Shown in pieces: positions 35,810-48,095 of a DNA stretch of 64,000 nt. The number at the start of each line of letters is the position of its first letter. The stretch's first letter is position 1. A program made the position numbers and the translations under genes. The notes beneath the pieces were generated by a model that was given only the letters and a program-made list of their open reading frames with translations, was not told the DNA's origin and made no database searches. The DNA is from Sextonia rubra (taxonomy: Eukaryota; Streptophyta; Magnoliopsida; Laurales; Lauraceae): assembly GCA_037013555.1 (NCBI GenBank), contig JASUAD010000001.1, positions 130,755,589-130,819,588 on the forward strand, read 5' to 3'.

Positions 35810-36595
35810 ATGGTTACGAACATCATCATTGTCCTATTTCTCTTCATGAATGTTGCAGCATCCCATTCCCACGTCGCCAATTTCAAATACAATGGATTTC
35901 TATAGGCTGAAAATAACATGAGCCTAAATGGGTTAGCCCAGTTCACACCTAACGGGCTCTTGAGGCTAACCAATGCTTCAAAGCAAGAGAAAGGACATGC
36001 CTTCTATTCCCTTCCCATCTGCTTCAAGGACTCTTCATCTGGTAATGCCCTCTCCATCTCTACCACCTTCGTCATGGCCATCGTTCCCCAATATTCCAAT
36101 ACGTATGGGCATGGTTATTCCGATAGGTATGGACATGGTATTGCCATTGTCATCTCCCCTTCCAAAGATCTCACAACATCTGTAGCTAGCCAATATTTGG
36201 GCCTATTCAACTTCTCCAACATGTGCAATTCATCAAATCATATCGTAGCCATCGAGTTGGACACGATCAAGAGCCTTGAATTTGAAGACTAGGATGACAA
36301 CCATGTTGGAATCGATCTCAACAGTTTAACCTCTGTTACTTCTTCTTACACAGCTTATTTTTCCAATGGAAATGTGGGTTCAGAAACTTGAACCTCGGAA
36401 GTGGAAGCCCAATCCAGGTTTGGGTAGAATATAGCAGCTTAGAGAAACAGATTAACGTAACCTTGTCGCCCAAAACTGTAGCCAAGCCCAGTCTTCCACT
36501 ATAGTCATTAGCCATGGATCTTTCATCCATCATCGAGGACTCCATGTATGTGGGTTTCTCTGCAGCAACCGGCACAGTTGTAGCATCTCATTACA
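35810..36595 (+). pseudogene. L-type lectin receptor kinase pseudogene 1, lectin half
   Basis: This is the extracellular carbohydrate-binding (legume lectin) domain of a plant L-type LecRK, a plasma-membrane receptor family linked to pathogen and ATP sensing. The frame starts at ATG 35810 with a signal peptide (hydrophobic residues 4-19, IIIVLFLFMNVAAS). It meets a TAG at codon 32, then continues in frame through GLAQFTPNGLLRLTN, NALSISTTFV and the conserved HIVAIELDT to a second TAG near 36291. Beyond that, HVGIDLNSL is still visible, followed by frameshifts. The gene is then cut at 36595 by an LTR element and resumes at 39455. Confidence 0.85.
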
Positions 36596-39449
36596 TGTTT
36601 GGTTTATGTCTTATATTCCAATTTAGCCGGATGGGTCCACTGGGTTAATTGTACTGGGGCTTTCTTGGTGGCAAAGAAAGCAGAGATTATATATATGTAT
36701 AGTCTGTAACCCTAGATCTTACGTTGAAGAGAAGTAAGAGCTCTCTTGCCCGTAGGATTCCCACACCACGTACGAAAGACGATGTAAGTAAGAGTCTCTA
36801 TATGCTTTACTTGTCATAATGAAGATGATCATCTCTGTGCCGCGGATATAGTCTTGTTTGGATGAATTACGTAAATTTATGTATCTCTTCTTGTATGTGG
36901 TTACTTCTTTGTTGATCTTATGATTGATGTATGTGTACAACATGTTATGTCAAAATCACAATAAGCGTCTGCTTCACGGGTCAAGTGAACTTGACTCGAC
37001 TTGACCTAGATCCGATTTGGACAACCCAGGCCCTAATCACCTGCCTTCTTTAACCTTCGTTCCTATAACAATTGGTATCAGAGCCGACGTGGTGTTCCTC
37101 ATGTTTCTGAGCGAGGTGAACATCGCTCGGCCATCATTGTTCAGTGCCTAGGTTTTCCGAGGTTGGGTTGTGCATGGAGATCGACAGATCGGATCCAAGG
37201 AAGATCTGAATTTCTACAAGAGCTGTTGCAAAAGAGAAGGAGAAGACAGTCTTTGACCTATTATAGCCACAAATCAAGTTATTCACTTGAGCATCAGAGA
37301 GGACGAATAGATATGGGCTTTCGGGTTTGCCGAGACTGGAAAAGATGGCTGGAACTGGGTTCTCAATTCTCTGATTGCAGTAGAAATTAGATATGAAGGA
37401 GAACTAATCATGCCTGCGTTGGGGCGTGACTGCCAGAATTTGTGGAGAAGCCTGGACAAACAAATTCTACTATTTGCACAAAGATCGGCTATGATTTCAT
37501 GTGGGCCATGCATCAGAAAAGAAGATCGAGATCAAGCGAATCTGGTCTTCGCTAGTTTGCTGATCATGAGGTAAGCCATGGTTGGCGTTGCCAGTGTTAT
37601 AGGGCTCTGATTGGTGGAAATCATGAGGTGGGCCCCATGTTATTTGCGATCGGAGAACAGGGGTGCAGATCACCTTCACTGGAGAAAGGGGGCCGCCTGC
37701 TGCTCAGCGTAGTTCTGTCACTGTCAGTTGCCGGAGTTGCCGCTGTCACCGGGCTACCACATGCCGATTGTCGCTGCCCTCTATCGTCGTCAACATAGAA
37801 GAAGAGGGAGGCTCTGTTCCCCCTCTGTCACAAGAACGAAGGTTAAAGAAGGCAGGTGATTAGGGCCTGGGTTTTCCATATTGGATCCAGGTCAAGTCGG
37901 GTCAGGTTCACCTAACTTGTGAAGCCTAACACCCCAACCAAAGAAGTAGTGTAGTTTCGGTTCGGTTTGGATTGGATCGACCTGAACCCGTTTGCAGTAG
38001 TCCAACTCACCAATAGAGCGTTGACGTTAGCACACATCAGCAGGATCATATGGTCAAAGGCCAGATTTGACCGAATCACTGGTAGAGTTTTGTTTCAATG
38101 ATATATTGATCATCCGACGTCCGATCGGAGATTCGTTTGCACCTACGGACTTGTTTCGAGCAGATCTTTGGGTTTGTTGAAGAAGATTGGCTGTTTGACC
38201 GTCAACAAGGAGTTTGACCAATTAGGATCGTAGAAGATTATTTCTGTGATATTGAAGCTATCCGGGGTCGGATTACAAATTCATTTCTTCCAGCATGCTC
38301 GTTGTAATGAGATTTATATCTTGGTGCAAAATTCTTGAAAAAGAAGATTTTTGCTCCTCACTCGCCTAAACAGGAGAAATTTGGATCTGCATACCTTGCC
38401 TACAAACGTCCTATTTTTATTACAAAAGGAAAAAGGACTTTCAGGCAACACCAACTTCAATTGTGGAGAAGATCTAAACAGATGTGGGTTCAAGTCAAAA
38501 TCGGGTCGACTTGACCCAGTTGTAGTTGCAAACCCAGTAGTAGGAGTCGCTGGCCTAGTTGCAAATGGTTTACAAATTCAAACGAAATTGTTCGTTTGAA
38601 ATTCACATGCTTTCGGATCACATGTAACGCCATTCATCTTGCCTAAGCCAAGCCAATGAAGAAGTAGCAAGGAGGAGCTGATGTAAGCTTACACAAGTAG
38701 TTGTCAAACATGTATTTAATTGATTAGAGGCCAGGTCAAATAGAGCTTTTAACCACTCGGAGGCAGAGGTTGTTCTGCAATATGAAGTCATCTAGACTCA
38801 TATTCCCAATCTGTTTTCCTTGCATGCTTGTAGTTATTGGATCTTCATAGTAATGTTGAAGATGGGGCAGGATAGTGAGTGATTCAAATATCGATATCAC
38901 TCAGATTCGTCAATGGATTCCAGCTTCAAGTTCGAGGTGGAGTTTGACGAGAAGATAAACTTTGCTCAAAATTTGTGTGCTGGTTCAACATGTCAAAATG
39001 TTGAAGGAATAAAACTACATCATCGGTACAGTGTGTACCATTCAGCAAGGTAAACGAAGACATTGCCGGTTTTATCTCCTGGTGGCCCAAGTTGTACAGA
39101 ATCCAAACCAAAGTGGAGATTATTGAGGTTATGTCTTGTATTCCGGTCAAAGGTATTTTGATAATTAGACAAGGGCTTTCTTGGTAGCCAAGAAAGCAGA
39201 GATTATATATATTTGTAACGCTAGGTCTAGCCGTTGAAGAGAAACGAGAACTCTCTTGCCCCTGATGTTCCTACACCACGTAGAAGAGACGGTGTGAGAG
39301 AGTGAGAGTCTCTGTATACTTTAAATGCTGGGGATGTAGTCCTATTTGGGTGAACCACATAAATCTCTATCTCTTCTTATGTGTGGTTGCTTCCTTGTTG
39401 ATCTTGTGATTGATGTATGTGCACAGCATATGATGTCAAAATCACAACA
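36596..39449 (+). mobile_element. Non-autonomous copia-like LTR element, family member 1
   Basis: A 2,854-bp insertion with perfect 5-bp target duplications, TTACA (36591-36595 and 39450-39454), inside the receptor kinase pseudogene. The 5' LTR (36596-37070) starts TGTTTGGTTTATGTC and ends TATAACA. An initiator tRNA-Met primer site TGGTATCAGAGCC follows at 37073. The 3' LTR (39124-39449) is shorter because of a deletion near its end, and a purine-rich AAGTGGAGATTAT precedes it. The 2 kb interior has no gag, RT or integrase motif, so it must be moved by another element. Segment 37833-37935 is an inverted copy of LTR segment 36965-37068. The family is shared with 41080-43609. Confidence 0.85.
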
Positions 39450-39454
39450 TTACA

Positions 39455-40707
39455 TTCTTGGATGGAGCTTTAATATGAATGGTCGAGCTCAAGAACTTAA
39501 TCTCTCTTGCCTTCCCAACCTTCCTAGGTTCGGATCAAAGAAGAAGTCCAAGGTTTTAACAATTGGGGTACCCTCAATCGTTTTGTTTTTCATTTTTCCC
39601 AACCTTTTTACGATTGGTTTTACGGTGAGGAAGAAGATTAAATATGCTCAGGTACTTGAAGACTGGGAGCGTGAATATGGGCCTCACAGGTTCTCTTATA
39701 AGGATCTCTATAACGCAACCAGGTGCTTCAGTGACGAATCGTTACTGGGGGTAGGAGGTTTTGGTATGGTGTATCAAGGGGTGTTGCCATCTTCTAATGT
39801 TCAAGTAGCAATGAAAAGACTGTCTCATAAATCAAAACAGGGCATGAAAGAGGTCATTGCTGAAATTGTGAGCCTCGGCCAGCTCTGACGCAGGAACTTG
39901 GTGCAGCTGCTTGGCTATTGTCGTCGCAAGGGGGAACTGCTTGTCGTCTATGATTTCATGCCCAATGGAAGTCTAGACAGGTTCCTCTTCGACCAACCTG
40001 AGAAAACCCCCAATTGGCATCAAAGATTTCGAATTATCAAAGGAGTTGCATCCGTGCTTCTCTATCTACTTAAGGAATGGTAGCAGGTAGTCCTCCATAG
40101 AGACATCAAAGCTAGTAATGTTTTATTATATGGTGAATTTAATGGAAGGCTAGGCGATTTTGGCCTGGCAAGACTATACGATCACGGGACCAATCCTCAA
40201 ACAACTCATTTTGTTGAGACTCTGGGCTACATTGCACCAGAGCTCACTGAAATAGGGAAGGGCACGACGAGCACCAATGTGTCGGCTTTCGGGGCATTTG
40301 TGTTTAAAGTGGCTTGTGGGAAGAGGCCCATAAGTTTGAGAGGATTACCGGAGGAGATAGTATTGGTGGATTGGGTGTTGCAATGTTGGAACAGGGGTGG
40401 CATAGTGGAGGTAAAGGATGTGAGATTGGGAAATGAGTACACGAAGGAAGAGATGGAGTTGGTGTTGAAGCTTGGGCTTCTCTACTCTCACCCCATGGCT
40501 GTAGCTAGGCCTAGCATGAGGCAGGTGCTGCAGTTCCTTGATGGGGATTGTCTACTTCCAGAACCTCCATCAAGCTGCTGGAGTGGTATAATTGTATCCG
40601 CAGTGGGAGAAGAGCTTCTTTCTAGTGGTACGAATTCATTGAAAAGGTCATTTTTCGACTCTTCATCGACGATTGTTGCTGAATCGCTCCTCTCTGGTGG
40701 CTGTTGA
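39455..40707 (+). pseudogene. L-type lectin receptor kinase pseudogene 1, membrane and kinase half
   Basis: This continues the interrupted gene with the end of the lectin domain (ILGWSFNMNG), a membrane span (IGVPSIVLFFIFPNLF near 39565-39615) and a Ser/Thr kinase. Visible kinase elements are the glycine loop GVGGFGMVYQG, the catalytic loop HRDIKASNVLL, DFGLARLYD, and APE as IAPEL. Two in-frame stops break it: TGA at 39886 just before RNLVQLLG, and TAG at 40081 before the catalytic loop. The Lys of subdomain II is retained in VAMKRL. With the two stops in the lectin half it is clearly a pseudogene, though little decayed. Confidence 0.85.
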
Positions 40708-40800
40708 GGGGTATGTAGATTTCTTTGAGATAATGTATGTATGTATAAGATTATAATTAACATAAACTTTGTGAACTTGTAAGACATATAAGATGTGAAG

Positions 40801-40945
40801 AACTCCTAATAATTTTAAATGATTTTCTACCTACATAAAATTATTCTTTACTCCTAATAATTTTAAATGATTTTCTACCTACATAAAATTATTCTTTACT
40901 CCTAATAATTTTAAATGATTTTCTACCTGCATAAAATTATGCTTT
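40801..40945. repeat. 48-bp tandem repeat, three copies
   Basis: The unit begins ACTCCTAATAATTTTAAATG and ends with ATTATTCTTT. The first two copies are nearly identical and the third carries a few substitutions. It lies in the 3' flank of receptor kinase pseudogene 1. Confidence 0.9.
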
Positions 40946-41079
40946 CTGCTTTTGGCGGATTTTTCTTTAATGCAATTTGCACAAACATTATGAACTCCTT
41001 TACCAACTCCTATAGATTCTTTCTTTCTAAATTTCTTCTAATCATCTCCCACCACTACTCCACACAAGTCCTAACCAAT

Positions 41080-43609
41080 TGTAATGCACATGCAGAAGCA
41101 CTATTAGTAGTAGTTGCTGTTAAATTGGATCTGAGCAATTACATCAACATCATCACACACATAAAGAAGAAGAAATCATGCAATCACGACACACAGATTT
41201 TACGTGGTTCACCATAAAGGTTACCTCCATGAGCTATGAGTATCTTGCTCGATTTCACTAAGAAATATACTGAGCAATTCGTTACAAGGACCCCCGCTCC
41301 TTAAACATTTAGCTCATCAATATTTATAGGTCTTAATCTTGCTCTCACTGCACCCTACCATATGTGGTGTGTTAACACCACGGGAAAAAGAGCTCACACC
41401 TCTCTACGCCCTACATGACCCTATGTAGTTTACACCGCAGGGAAGAGATCTGCCACATTTCTTATACAGAGTCTAGGGTCATATTATGTGAATATACAAT
41501 ATATGCTTTCTTAGCCACAAAAAAAGCCTAGAACAAAGACCAAATTACCCTTGACCCTAACCTAGCCATTGGCTAGACCAATGAACCAATTCGGCTAAAT
41601 CAGAATACAAAACATAAACCTAACAATCTCCACCTTGGCTTAGATTTCATAAATATTTACCTTGCTGAAGGTACATCCTTTCATCGATGTTACAAACTTC
41701 TTCTCGTCATATTCCACCTCGAACCAAAATGTTCGAATCCATTAATGAGTCCATGTGATGTTGATATCTAAATCACCTATAAACTGCCCTAATTTCAGCG
41801 CAACTATGAAGATCCAATCAACATAATCACTCTAAAAGAAACAAATCTAAAATCTGATTCCGATTGGTTCCAATATCGTAGAATCAATTTTCTAATCTCC
41901 GATCGATCAAACCTTCTTGGTGACCATCCAATAACCAATCTCCCTCTTCCACTGCGTAGATTTGTTTAAAACGAGTCTATTGGAGCAAACAGATCTCCGA
42001 TCAAATATCGGATGATTAAGATATTGCAGAAAAACTTTTCAGCCACCTAACCTGGTCAAACTGCCTTTGACCATACCTGACTACTGACATGTGTCGATGT
42101 CGGCACTGCACCTCAACTAACCTGAGCTCTGCACACAAGTTCAGGTTTGACTTAACCTGAACCGACCTGGACTAAATTGCTGCTGGACTTACTGCCTGAT
42201 GGGTTAGTTCCAAACTTACCCAACCTTGACTTGGCCTGGACTTACTAGGCCCAACACATCTTCTCCTTGCTCTTCGTTTATGTGCCGTTGCAATAGGACC
42301 CTGCCATAGGGGAATAAAACACCAGGCTCCTCTTCTTCCCCTGATAATCAAAGCACAAGCAACAATGGGCCATGGCCCCCTCTCCGGCAATGGCGAAGAG
42401 TCTGGTGGCAAGGAAACTGGAGGTGGGAGACAGTAGATGCAATGGAGACTTCGAGAACTGACGATGACCTCAGGAACTAACGACAAGATGGCAGGAACAT
42501 CGTGTGGTGAGCGAAGGCAGTAGCAGCAGGCAGCACTCCTCCTTCTTCTCCATTCCCGACCGAACCCTCTGCAACATGAGATCCAATCTTTATCCCAGTC
42601 TTCTCCACAAAGTTCAACAGCCAAAGATGTATGGATTGAGAGATCCCTCTAGATCTCTTGATTCCAACTAGTGTGGGGCCCACTTCCCGATTTCTGCTGA
42701 TTATAGCCTTTTTCTCTATAATTTTGCTCTGCGTTTTACTTCTCCGACTTCGATTTGTGAAAAGCATATCAAAAGCCAAGATCTAAAATCCTTCTCTGAT
42801 CTTCTTCTCTGAGAAAACTCAAGCAAAAAATAGAACCTTCTATTATTCTTTCTGATCAACCCTGCAATACTGGCGACGGCAACCGTGGCCCACCTCTTCA
42901 TCAACAAACCAGTGAAGACTAGATCCTCTTGATGTGGGTCTTCAACTCTGATGCGTGGTCCACATAAGATCATAGCCGATCCCTTCTTCTCCAAGTACCA
43001 ACGCCTTTTCTACAAATCACAACAGCCAATCTCAAGGCTTCTACAGATTCGAGCACCATCGCCAATGAAAGATGGATCCGGATACGACATGTCTATCATC
43101 TTCTTCCATGCACATCCTAGACATGATTCGTCAAACGCAAAACCAAGCGATCTCAACCTCACTCAAAACTTGCAGATTTTCAACTTTGCTTTTGAATCTG
43201 ATGCCCAAATAATCTCAACCTAGCATCTAAATCGAAGGATCTGAAACTTGCTCTCTAATACCAATTGTAGTGCGCATGCAAAAGTACTATTACTAGTAGT
43301 TGCTATTAGATTGGATCAAGGTAATTACATCAACATCATCACACATATAAAGAAGAAGAAAACCAAGCAAGAAAGCAACGGGAAAAGGGAAACACAAAGA
43401 GAGTACTGTAAGAGAGTGAGAGAGATTTCTTCATAGTGAAATCTTCATGCCTGTAGACGTAGGCAATCTGGCCGAACCACGTAAACCCTTATGTCTTTTG
43501 TGTATGATTGCATGGTTTTCTTCTTTTTTATGTGTGTGATGATGTTGATGTAATTACCCTGATCCAATCTAATAGCAACTACTAATATTGCTTCCGCATG
43601 TACACTACA
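41080..43609 (-). mobile_element. Non-autonomous copia-like LTR element, family member 2
   Basis: A minus-strand member of the family at 36596-39449. The 3' LTR is 41080-41625. On the minus strand it begins TGTTAGGTTTATGTTTTG, matching member 1. Next to it is the complement of an AAGGTGGAGAT polypurine tract (41626-41636). A primer site complement (TGGTATTAGAGAG on the minus strand) is at 43253-43265. The interior shares blocks with member 1, for example around the GATCGGAGAT and CATCCGA phrases near 41995-42015, and has no coding domain. The 5' LTR (43267-43609) is rearranged into an inverted pair. The flanks CCAAT and CCAAC are a near-match target duplication. Confidence 0.8.
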
Positions 43610-44984
43610 CCAACCATCCATCCCTTAATACCAACACAACCGCTCACATAATGTTGTGCAAATGAAGATTTTTTTTATTTTTTATTTTTTTGTTTTTTTG
43701 TTGGTAATGGTAAATTAAGTTTAAAAGGGAAAAGGCGACAACAAAAGAAGAAGAAGAACATGTTTTTTATGTAATTTTTAATGATGATCAATTGCTGAAG
43801 CTGTACTACATGCATGTAATAGAAAGTAGTAGATGATCATCCCAAATTCGCAGATATTCAATGAAGAAAAATCACAAATTGGAGATATCCACAGACAATA
43901 AATTTTTCAATAAAAATATTACTAACATGGTATATTAGGACATTGATAAAAGAAGGATAAAGCAACTGATATTGTGAGCCCTATCATAGTTGGCCTACAT
44001 GCTGACTTCCCTTAGTTAGAATGAAGGGTACTAGCAATCAAATATTTGGTCCTCTCTTGTTTTCTTTTGTCTTCTCTTGTTAAATGTGGCACACTTCACA
44101 CTTAACAATTGCTTCATGAATTGTCACCAAACTCAATTATTCACCCATTTGAACTATGATGATCATTGGATTAAACCATACATTCTTTTTGGCCTGTGAT
44201 TTTGGGGGCTCATATCTCAGCCATTTTACGGCCTCTAGTTTTTAGATCTTCTGACTCCTATTAAGCATTGCTCTTTGCCTCTTTCATCCCTCACTTCCTC
44301 CTTCTAGGTGGGCCTCATTGTGTACTATCCTCCGAGGCCAATAAAACGATCCCACTATACTGATATGATCTCTAAATATGAATCATTAATTTTAACTTTT
44401 TCCAAGTGTAGCTCAGTAACCAGTCATAGTTTATTGATGTAGAGGTGCAAATGGTATGCACATCCAATTTTTTTTTTTTTTATCATTAACGTTGTGCACA
44501 TGCATTTGCAGTAGGTTACCAACTCATGGCTCAAAAGCTAAGGAGCAGAGTCAACTTGACGACTTATAAGGAGTCAATCAATCTTTCTGTTTATATTATA
44601 AGAAATATTAAAATTTTACAGAGTTAAAATAGGGGCGTAATGCACTAAAAAGGCTATTATTATGCTTAATTTATAAGAAAGACAAGTACTACTCTAGAAT
44701 ATTAAAAAGGCTATTATTATGCTTAATTTTTAAGAAAGACAAATCCTACTCTATTTGCTTTATTTTACATATACAAGGTGAGTTAATGAACTTCGGTTGT
44801 GTGAATGGAAAATATAAGCTCTAGCAACAAATTTATGATGTACGCCAGCAGATCAGATCTCAGACTTTGATTGTTAAATGCCAGCAAACTATAATTTCAG
44901 TAGATGGACCCAATCCGAAGTTAGTGATTTCAAATTCAACGGGTTTTAACTGCTAAAAGGAACATGAGCTTTAGACGGTTTGGG
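43610..44984. other. Non-coding interval with a tandem duplication
   Basis: Poly-T runs near 43672 and 44467, and a two-copy 57-bp tandem repeat at 44647-44760 (phrase GGCTATTATTATGCTTAATT). No gene recognised. The far end may be decayed 5' sequence of the next receptor kinase pseudogene. Confidence 0.5.
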
Positions 44985-45630
44985 TCAGATTAGACCCAAC
45001 CGTCTCCTGAGGCCAGCCAACACCTCAGGGCAAGAGAATTGAAGAACATGCATTCTACTCCGTTCCCATCCCCTTCAAGGACTCTTCATCCGGCAACGCC
45101 CTCTCTTTCTCTACTACCTTTCTCATCACCATCGTTCCCTAATATCCAATTTTGAATGGGCATGGTGTGGCATTTGTCATCACTGCTTTCAAAGATCCCA
45201 CTGATTTTTATAGGCCAACCTATGGGCCTCTTCAACTTCTCAAACAACGAAAATTCATCACATCATGTCGTTGCCATCGAACTTGATACTGTGAAGACCA
45301 TTGCATTCAATGACATGGACAACAACCATGTCGGAATCAATGCTAACAATTTAACCACTGTTAAATCTGCTCCTGCAGCATATTTTACCAATGGAAGTGG
45401 TGGTTTTAAAAACTTCAGCCTCGAAAGTGGAAGTCCAATCCAGGTATGGGTACAATATAGGCTACAGCAGTATAGAGAAGCAAATCAATTAATGTAACGA
45501 TGTCACCTATAATTTTAACCCAGGCCCAATCTGACCCAACCCCCATCATTGAAGACTCCAACCGTGGGTTTCTCTTCAAGGGACATCTCATAATATTCTT
45601 AAATGGAGCTTTAAGATGAACGGCCCAGCT
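44985..45630 (+). pseudogene. L-type lectin receptor kinase pseudogene 2, lectin half
   Basis: A second copy of the legume lectin domain, with early frameshifts and a TAA near 45141. It then has an open stretch with MGLFNFSNNENSS, HHVVAIELDTV, DNNHVGINANNL and an AYFTNGSGG segment, ending before QVWVQY-type sequence near 45460. The break in homology falls just after AGATGAACGGCCCAGCT (45614-45630). That 17-mer recurs at 59601-59617, where the membrane and kinase half resumes. This is therefore the front part of one gene split by 14 kb of insertions. It is diverged from pseudogene 1 and lacks a visible start. Confidence 0.8.
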
Positions 45631-45708
45631 GGTCAATATCAGCCATTTGGAACTCTCTTTTTGTGCTGAATGTGACCAACTAGCTAGGAAGCACATGGGA
45701 ACTATGAT

Positions 45709-46091
45709 GAAAATGACCGAACGTGGTCCCAACAACCACCTTATCTCTAGTTTAGTTTTAATAAACCCCATATTTTGAATATTTTGGTTACTTGAGGGTA
45801 ACCATCTCTTACCACTTATGATAAGGATATTATCGGGTATTATAAAGCTGCCTATGGTCCCTAGCTCTAGCCCCTAAGAAAAGAGGTTTCCATCGCCCGC
45901 TATGAGAGGGATAGAGGCGGAACTATGGCCCAATAGCTTAGTTGGTTAGAGCATCTGATCAAGATCCTGTTATCAATTATGCCATTAACTTAGATCTATG
46001 AATATATATAATTTTGTATAGACATGTGCTGATGATTTTGTGATTCTAAATAGATCTGGGATTCATTGTTTTTTTTTTTTTTTCGTCAACA
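45709..46091 (+). repeat. Direct repeat R1 (pair with 58774-59210)
   Basis: About 380 bp matching 58774-59210 in the same orientation. It ends CAACA followed by ATTGGTGTAAC, which sits where a primer binding site would be if this were an LTR. It contains a tRNA-like stretch at 45927-45966. The partner could be the other LTR of an element now filled with MULE insertions, or the pair could be a segmental duplicate. Confidence 0.6.
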
Positions 46092-47043
46092 ATTGGTGTA
46101 ACAACTAGAATCTGAAATTACAAAATCACTATATTCTATTGATTCGGTTTAAAACAAAATTCCTTAATTATGATATTCACCAATGTATTGTGAACATCTT
46201 AATGTATGGGATTGGAGATTCCTTGATTGATCAAAGTTTATCTGTAATGGGCATACAAATCCTTCATTATTAATATTATATGAAAATCAAAACACTTGGG
46301 TGTTGAAGGATTGTGTGATTTGGGGAAGAATTTCTTTTCGTGTTTTTCACAAATAGGTTGTGTGCGTTACGAGAAATTGAATGGTCTTCTGCCCAATTCT
46401 ATGATGGGACGATTGGGTCCCTCTTGTATAAGTGATAGTCCACCGCTCCTTCAACAACGGTTTTATTATGAAACAAATCCGGGACTGGAACGTGGGATGT
46501 AGTACATAAGAACTTGGTCACTTGATAATTGAATGGATTTGCATTCACAAGTGTACTGCCCACCATTTCTTCTTGTGAATCAGATGCATGTGGAGGAGAG
46601 ATTGGGTTGTTTTTTTTTTTTTAATTTATACAGACACCAAGTTCTTCGAGGATGATCTGCCATATGTGGAAACCCTATAGATTGGGCCTTTATGGCCCAC
46701 CATCTAACTGGTTTAGAATCTGCCACTTGAAGCCTTAATGAGGGTCGAGTTCTGTAAATCCTTCATAGGCCTAAAATCCTTCACATGCTTATTATTGTTT
46801 ATACAAATATTAACAGTGGGACCCACAATGTTTATGGCCTTTGATATAAGTTATATATGGGAACAATCTAACAACGTGCTAACCAAAGGGCACGATGTAA
46901 TTGTGATCAAGTGATCTGGGCCAGTTACAGATCAAAGTAGTGTTTCTGTCAGAAGCACTCATATCTTAATGTGAATATTATATGGATTTGTTCATAAAAT
47001 ATTGATTGCACTTTATTGTTCTAGGCACTATAAATTTATAAAA
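46092..47043. other. Non-coding interval
   Basis: No gene recognised. A 68-codon open frame at 46296-46502 has no family resemblance. It could be the decayed interior of an LTR element starting at 45709. Confidence 0.4.
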
Positions 47044-47393
47044 GGCTTTAATCCTATGAGAAGTGCTCCCACACACTTAGCGTGACTTGTGGGTCTCATT
47101 TGGGAATAAGACTAAGGAGATGAAAAAAAGATATGTGAGATCACTCCAAATATCAAGTTTACCCCAATCAGATGTCCTGAACCTCTTCATCCGTAGCTCA
47201 CAAATCCAGTCCATTCGGATTGGTACATAGTCGATCCAACGATCTAATAAATTCAGATTTAACCGAAACTTGCGGCGTGTGACTATTGGGGTGGTCCCTG
47301 TATATTGTAAGATTTGAATTGGGTGATAGCTGGACCCCACCTATACTTCTCACAAAAAAAGTGGTGAGATTAGTTCCCATAAGATTATTTTCC
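47044..47393 (-). mobile_element. MITE, copy 3 of 4 (MULE-type ends)
   Basis: About 350 bp. On the minus strand it begins GGAAAATAATCTTATGGGAAC. It is homologous to the copies at 12062-12437 and 12481-12850. No coding capacity. Confidence 0.7.
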
Positions 47394-47765
47394 ATTTATA
47401 ACTGATATGGTGATGAATTATTTTTCTCATTCATCATGTGATTGATACATTAGGAGCAACTGTTTTAGACTCACAGAATATCATTGCAAGTCAAATTTGA
47501 TAGGATTTAAGGTGGATCATTGGATAGATTTAAAGTCTCTATATGGTATATTTATCTGTACAAGACACTACATATCAAGGACTTTTAAATTGAAATTTTT
47601 TTTACTGTGGCATGCTAAGGTCCTACATTTGTAGCTAACGCCATTATGCATGTGTAGGTATTTCATTTGATAAGCATTAAGTGTAACCAAAATTGAAATA
47701 TAGGTATGTTTTACAAAATTAGAGTGCACTCATCAAGTTTGTAGTTTGTGTGTGTATATATACAA
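47394..47765. other. Spacer between two MITEs, no feature seen
   Basis: AT-rich non-coding DNA with no recognisable feature. Confidence 0.5.
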
Positions 47766-48095
47766 GAAAATAATCTTATGAGAATTAATTCTCACCATAT
47801 TTTTGTGAGAACTCTAAGTAGAGCCCATCTATCACCCAAATCAAACCTTGTAATACACAGGGACCCCATGATGTTACATACTTCAAGGTTCGGTCAAATC
47901 TAAATGAATTGAATTTGTGGGCCACAAATGAAGGGGTTAAGAATATGTGATTGGGACTAAACTTAATATTTGGAGTGGTCCCACACAAATCTTTTCATCT
48001 CTTCTAATATCGTCACCAAATGGAACCCACAGGTGAGCCCCACAAAAAATTTCCGCTGTAGGTGTGTGAGAATGGTTTTTACCGGACTAGAACCC
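47766..48095 (+). mobile_element. MITE, copy 4 of 4 (MULE-type ends)
   Basis: It begins GAAAATAATCTTATGAGAAT and ends near GACTAGAACCC. It lies in the opposite orientation to copy 3 and stops just before the AT run that abuts MULE B. Confidence 0.7.

Noticed and set aside
35521..35973. Minus-strand 150-codon frame with a poly-Tyr stretch
   Set aside because: The Tyr run is the ATA microsatellite read in reverse, and the rest is antisense to the lectin domain.
45927..45966. tRNA gene
   Set aside because: Only the acceptor/D-arm half with box A is present. There is no box B, T arm or closing acceptor strand. The second copy at 59051-59090 has the same limits.
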